A stretch of DNA of 33,378 nt from the NCBI GenBank assembly GCA_034007295.1, contig JAVERC010000038.1, positions 1 through 33,378 on the forward strand. Direction: 5' to 3'. Below, piece after piece: positions 30,012-33,378 of this stretch. The notes under the pieces are model-generated. The model was not told the DNA's origin, did not search any database, and saw only the letters and a list, made by a program, of their open reading frames with translations. Made by a program: the position numbers and the translations under genes. Within the stretch, counting starts at the first letter, position 1. Each line of letters opens with the position of its first letter. The stretch comes from JACKCP01 sp034007295 (GTDB lineage Bacteria > Desulfobacterota > Desulfobacteria > Desulfobacterales > JACKCP01).

Positions 30012-31220
30012 ATGGATTTTAGAGTTTCGGATAAAATTAAAACAATAGTTGATTCAATCAACGAATTTATTGACAAGGAACTTATTCCGCTTGAACCAGA
30101 ATTTGTTACAGGAGATTTCAATGAAATGGAGCCTGTAATTAAAGAAAAGCAGGCAATGGTTAAAAAAATGGGGCTATGGGCTCCGAATTTTCCTGAAGAC
30201 TGCGGAGGAATGGGACTTTCCATGCTTGAGCACGGACTTGTTTCAGAAGCACTTGGACGCTCTCCACTTGGACATTATGTTTTCTGGTGCCAGGCACCTG
30301 ATGCAGGAAATGTTGAAATCCTTCACAAATACGGAACAGAAGAGCAAAAGGAAAAATATTTAAAGCCTCTTGTCAAAGGTGATATCAGAAGCTGTTTTTC
30401 AATGACAGAAGTTGATATGCCCGGTTCAAACCCTGTAATGCTTGAAACAACAGCTGTAAAAGACGGTGATGACTATATAATCAACGGCCACAAATGGTAT
30501 ACAACTTCAGCTGACGGGTCAAATTTTGCAATAGTAATGGCTGTAACAAATCCTGATGCTCCAAGATATCTTCAGGCAAGCATGATAATTGTTCCAACGG
30601 ATACAAAGGGTTTTAACCTTGTAAGAAATATTCCTGTAATGGGCCATGAAGGAAGCGGTTATGCAAGTCATGCAGAAATTTTATATCAGTCATGCAGGGT
30701 TCCCCAAAAAAATCTGTTAGGGCCCGAAGGCCAGGGTTTTGTGATAGCACAGGACAGACTTGGACCCGGAAGAATTCATCACTGCATGAGATGGCTTGGA
30801 ATATGCAGAAGATCTTTTGATCTCATGTGCTCAAGGGCAAACAAAAGAATAATTTCAGCTGACGGGAAAACACTTTCATCAAAGCAGACAGTTCAGAACT
30901 GGGTTGCAGAATCAGCAGCCGAAATTGAAGCTGCAAGGCTTCTTACTTTAAATGCTGCATGGCAGATAGATGAATATGGTGCAGCTGATGCAAGAGATGC
31001 TGTTTCAATGATAAAATTTGTTGTTGCAAATACAATGAACAATGTAATTGACCGGGCTCTTCAGGTTCACGGCGGCCTTGGAATGACAGATGATACAATC
31101 CTTGCATATTTTTATCGCCATGAAAGGGCTGCAAGGATCTATGACGGAGCAGATGAGGTTCACAAGTCATCTCTTGCAAAGAGAATGCTTAGAACCTATG
31201 AGGGAAAAGTTGTAAGATAA
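30012..31220 (+). CDS. Acyl-CoA dehydrogenase, ACAD10/11-like
   Basis: 402-residue FAD enzyme. Order: helical N-terminal domain, the ACAD block SCFSMTEVDMPGSNP, the beta domain DDYIINGHKWYTTSADGSNFAI, and the C-terminal QVHGGLGMTDDTILAYFYRHERAARIYDG block seen in pieces. At the place of the catalytic glutamate of medium-chain enzymes (Y-E-G) the sequence is Y377-D378-G379, followed by ADEVHK, the ACAD10/11-type ending. GGAGGGG precedes the ATG. With the APH-type kinase two genes on, it resembles a split ACAD11, which acts on phosphorylated 4-hydroxyacyl-CoA. Electrons probably go to the neighbouring ETF. Confidence 0.88.
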   Translation: MDFRVSDKIKTIVDSINEFIDKELIPLEPEFVTGDFNEMEPVIKEKQAMVKKMGLWAPNFPEDCGGMGLSMLEHGLVSEALGRSPLGHYVFWCQAPDAGNVEILHKYGTEEQKEKYLKPLVKGDIRSCFSMTEVDMPGSNPVMLETTAVKDGDDYIINGHKWYTTSADGSNFAIVMAVTNPDAPRYLQASMIIVPTDTKGFNLVRNIPVMGHEGSGYASHAEILYQSCRVPQKNLLGPEGQGFVIAQDRLGPGRIHHCMRWLGICRRSFDLMCSRANKRIISADGKTLSSKQTVQNWVAESAAEIEAARLLTLNAAWQIDEYGAADARDAVSMIKFVVANTMNNVIDRALQVHGGLGMTDDTILAYFYRHERAARIYDGADEVHKSSLAKRMLRTYEGKVVR

Positions 31221-31240
31221 TCTTGTTTTGGGGAAAATTT

Positions 31241-32014
31241 ATGTTTATTGTTTTTTCAAAACATAAACCCCCAATTTATAAAAAGGAAATAAAGAGCGTG
31301 GAAGATTTTGATTTTGCAGATTTTAAAAAAAGATTTGATACTTCAAAATACAGTCTTTGCAGAGAGGTTTTTCAAACAAACCAGGAAAGCATAAAAATTA
31401 AAAATGAAAAAAGGGCAGTGGAAAATCTTTATAAAATTTTCAATGCTGTATTTTCAATATCTTCCAAAAAGGGCTTTCAGGCAATGACAATGCGGGATTT
31501 GAGCAAAGAAGCCAATTTAAGTATGGGAGCCCTTTATGCTTATTTTAAAAATAAGGAAGACCTGCTTCACATAATTCAGAATCAGGGAAGAGTAATGGTA
31601 AAAAATGTTCTTGATTCCTTTGAAGCAACAGCAGTTGAACCGCTTCAAAAACTAAGGTCTGTAATAAAAGCCCATATTTTTCTAAGCGAAGTTGCAAGGC
31701 CCTGGTTTTTTTTCACTTTTATGGAAGCTAGAAATTTAAGTGAAAATGAACTCAAGGAAGTAAGGGAGATAGAAGCTCATACTGAAAAGGTTATAGTAGA
31801 TATTCTTGAGCTTGGGGAATCAAAAGGAGTTTTTAAAAAAAGAAATCATTTTCTCACAGCAAGTATTATCAAGTCCATGCAGCAGGACTGGTATCTTAAG
31901 AGATGGAAATACAAATCAAGGCAGATAAATCCTGATGAATTTGCAGATTATGTTACAGGTTTTGTCGAGTCATTTGTTCTTGCTGAGCCGAAAAAAATTA
32001 AGGGGGTTCATTAA
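31241..32014 (+). CDS. TetR-family transcriptional regulator
   Basis: 257 residues from the ATG at 31241, chosen over an upstream TTG at 31223 because GGGG lies 7-8 bases ahead. A ~55-residue N-terminal extension precedes the TetR HTH (MTMRDLSKEANLSMGALYAYFKNKEDLL, in two overlapping parts). The C-terminal ligand domain is all helical. TetR proteins of ~200 residues are usual, so the extension is odd. Placed between the dehydrogenase and kinase genes and overlapping the latter by one base, it is likely the operon's own repressor with an acyl-CoA-type effector. Confidence 0.85.
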   Translation: MFIVFSKHKPPIYKKEIKSVEDFDFADFKKRFDTSKYSLCREVFQTNQESIKIKNEKRAVENLYKIFNAVFSISSKKGFQAMTMRDLSKEANLSMGALYAYFKNKEDLLHIIQNQGRVMVKNVLDSFEATAVEPLQKLRSVIKAHIFLSEVARPWFFFTFMEARNLSENELKEVREIEAHTEKVIVDILELGESKGVFKKRNHFLTASIIKSMQQDWYLKRWKYKSRQINPDEFADYVTGFVESFVLAEPKKIKGVH

Positions 32015-33075
32015 TGGAAGATCAGGCAGTTGAAGTAAGAAAAGGGGAAGAACTTGATCATGAAAAGATCAAAGATTTTTTAAGAAAAAATGTTGAAGGT
32101 GTCTCTGGAGATATTCATATAAAACAGTTTCCCGGAGGGTTTTCAAATCTTACCTATTTAATTGAGTGCAATGGAAAGGAAATGGTTTTAAGAAGGCCTC
32201 CAAAGGGAGCAAATATAAAATCTGCCCATGACATGGGAAGGGAATACAAGATTTTAACAGCCTTAAAACCGCTTTTTCCATATTGCCCGACACCTCTTGC
32301 ATACACAGAAGATGAGTCTGTAATGGGCTGTCCTTTTTATGTCATGGAAAAAATTCCTGGAATAATTTTAAGAAAGGATCTTCCAAAAGGCCTTGATTTA
32401 AGCCCTGAAGATGCTTCAAATTTATGTAAAAAACTTCTTGATGTCCATGTTGAACTTCATTCAATAGATGTTGAAAAAAATAATCTTTCATTTCTTGGAA
32501 AGCCTGAAGGATATGTAAAAAGGCAGGTTGAAGGGTGGAGCAAAAGATATGTCAATGCAAAAACAGACGATGCTCCAGGATTTGAAAAGGTTATGGAATG
32601 GCTCAAGGACAAACAGCCGGAAGATACAGACTCTCCAACAATAATTCACAATGACTACAAGTTTGACAATGTTGTTCTTGATAAAGACAACCCCATGAAA
32701 ATAATAGGGGTTCTTGACTGGGAAATGGCAACATACGGAGATCCTTTAATGGATCTTGGCAGCTCTCTTGGATACTGGGTTGATAAAAATGATCCAGACG
32801 AGTTTAAACTCATAAAAACCATGCCTACAGATATTGACGGTGCTTTAACAAGAAATGAAATGATTGAAAGATACGGGGAAAAAACAGGCCGTAATATGGA
32901 TGGTTTTGATTTTTACCTGTGTTTTGGAACTTTCAGACTGGCTGTAATAGCCCAGCAGATATACAAAAGATTTTTTCTTGGTTATACAAAAGACAAAAGA
33001 TTTGGAATGCTTATTCATGCAGTAAATATTCTTGAAAAAGTTTCAAGGTCAATTATTGATAATTCTAAATTATAA
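32014..33075 (+). CDS. APH-type phosphotransferase (ACAD11 kinase-like)
   Basis: 353 residues, aminoglycoside-phosphotransferase/choline-kinase fold. GGFSNLTYLIE is the nucleotide loop near residue 41, the catalytic loop is H212-N213-D214 with N219 (HNDYKFDNVVLD), and D235 in VLDWEMAT is the metal-binding DFG-like aspartate. It is not an antibiotic-resistance gene: the sequence pattern is that of the kinase domain of ACAD10/11 and of LvaA, which phosphorylate the 4-hydroxyl of acyl-CoAs. The start codon overlaps the tetR stop (TAATG). Encoded two genes after the matching dehydrogenase. Confidence 0.85.
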   Translation: MEDQAVEVRKGEELDHEKIKDFLRKNVEGVSGDIHIKQFPGGFSNLTYLIECNGKEMVLRRPPKGANIKSAHDMGREYKILTALKPLFPYCPTPLAYTEDESVMGCPFYVMEKIPGIILRKDLPKGLDLSPEDASNLCKKLLDVHVELHSIDVEKNNLSFLGKPEGYVKRQVEGWSKRYVNAKTDDAPGFEKVMEWLKDKQPEDTDSPTIIHNDYKFDNVVLDKDNPMKIIGVLDWEMATYGDPLMDLGSSLGYWVDKNDPDEFKLIKTMPTDIDGALTRNEMIERYGEKTGRNMDGFDFYLCFGTFRLAVIAQQIYKRFFLGYTKDKRFGMLIHAVNILEKVSRSIIDNSKL

Positions 33076-33092
33076 AAAATAAGGAGACGGAT

Positions 33093-33378
33093 ATGGCTGG
33101 ATTTTCACTGGAAAATAAAACAGCTCTCATAACAGGGGCAAGCAGGGGAATTGGTGAGGCAATTGCACATTGTTTAAGCGAAAACGGTGCAAAAGTAATT
33201 TTGGTCAGCAGAAAAATGGATGCCCTTCAAAAAGTTGAAAATGATATAAAGGCAAAGGGCGGACATGCAGAATCAATGGCCTGCAATATGGGAGAAATTG
33301 ATCAGATAAAAGCACTTGTAGAGTCAGTTAAGGAAAAATACGGCACCCTTGATATTTTAGTAAACAATGCAGCTGCAA
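33093..33378 (+). CDS. SDR-family oxidoreductase, 5' part only
   Basis: The first 95 residues of a short-chain dehydrogenase; the window ends inside the gene. The NAD(P) loop is TGASRGIG, preceded by LENKTALI, and LDILVNNAA is the NNAG-type motif. A full member would be about 250 residues. AAGGAG sits before the ATG, 17 bp after the kinase gene, so it belongs to the same operon. In the kinase/dehydrogenase setting it may oxidise a 3-hydroxyacyl-CoA intermediate, but the substrate-binding part is not visible. Confidence 0.88.
   Translation, partial: MAGFSLENKTALITGASRGIGEAIAHCLSENGAKVILVSRKMDALQKVENDIKAKGGHAESMACNMGEIDQIKALVESVKEKYGTLDILVNNAAA

Noticed and set aside
32014..33075. Aminoglycoside-resistance kinase
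   Set aside because: The fold is shared, but the operon (acyl-CoA dehydrogenase, SDR, TetR) and motif pattern are those of acyl-CoA-related kinases.

Overview
This 33.4 kb window is AT-rich chromosomal DNA, most likely from an anaerobic, sulfate-reducing member of the Desulfobacterota (Desulfobacteraceae-like). The lineage call is an inference. It rests on a siroheme-decarboxylase (AhbA/B-type) gene of the alternative heme pathway, an AmmeMemoRadiSam-type radical SAM enzyme, a UbiA/UbiX pair of the kind used in futalosine menaquinone synthesis, a class I PHA synthase, a glycyl-radical decarboxylase and an ETF/acyl-CoA dehydrogenase set. No rRNA, tRNA or CRISPR array was seen.

Layout. Positions 1-127 look like the end of an IS21-type insertion sequence that has cut off the 3' end of a TonB-dependent receptor gene (111-2024, minus). 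Its AraC/PchR-like regulator lies just upstream (2139-3077). Then come trmO (3373-3852), a periplasmic glycerophosphodiester phosphodiesterase (4105-5193), a HATPase-GNAT fusion (5476-6987), and a minus-strand pair of an orphan periplasmic binding protein with a HAMP membrane protein that has no output domain (7281-8840). A repeat-filled gap (8841-9782) holds copies of two dispersed repeat families and a dead transposase start. phaC follows (9783-11561), then an LCM-type methyltransferase with ahbB (11947-13245). A minus-strand block encodes UbiX, UbiA, an AmrS-type radical SAM protein and a methyltransferase (13242-16462). Next is an Hpt / REC-SpoIIE / RsbW-type partner-switch operon (16563-18443).

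The centrepiece is a minus-strand operon at 19049-25135: hpdB, hpdC, an OFA-family MFS transporter, hpdA and a DUF4125-type protein. A sigma-54 activator (25507-27015) is transcribed divergently, and a TGGCAC-type promoter element lies in front of hpdB. HpdB carries every active-site residue that I recall for 4-hydroxyphenylacetate decarboxylase, so this locus should make p-cresol from 4-hydroxyphenylacetate. HpdC keeps only one of the two iron-sulfur cluster ligand sets.

The right end holds etfBA (27218-28940), bracketed by two direct copies of a 142-143 bp MITE-like element, and a plus-strand operon (29283 to the edge): a histidine-phosphatase-fold protein, an acyl-CoA dehydrogenase, a TetR regulator, an APH-type kinase and an SDR. 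The kinase and dehydrogenase look like a split form of ACAD10/ACAD11, which points to phosphorylation-dependent breakdown of 4-hydroxyacyl-CoA with electrons passed to ETF.

Two dispersed repeat families run through the window. R1 (about 120-150 bp) has three copies. R2 is MITE-like, 142-143 bp, with 5-bp target duplications at two copies; it has four near-full copies, one remnant and one mini-derivative.
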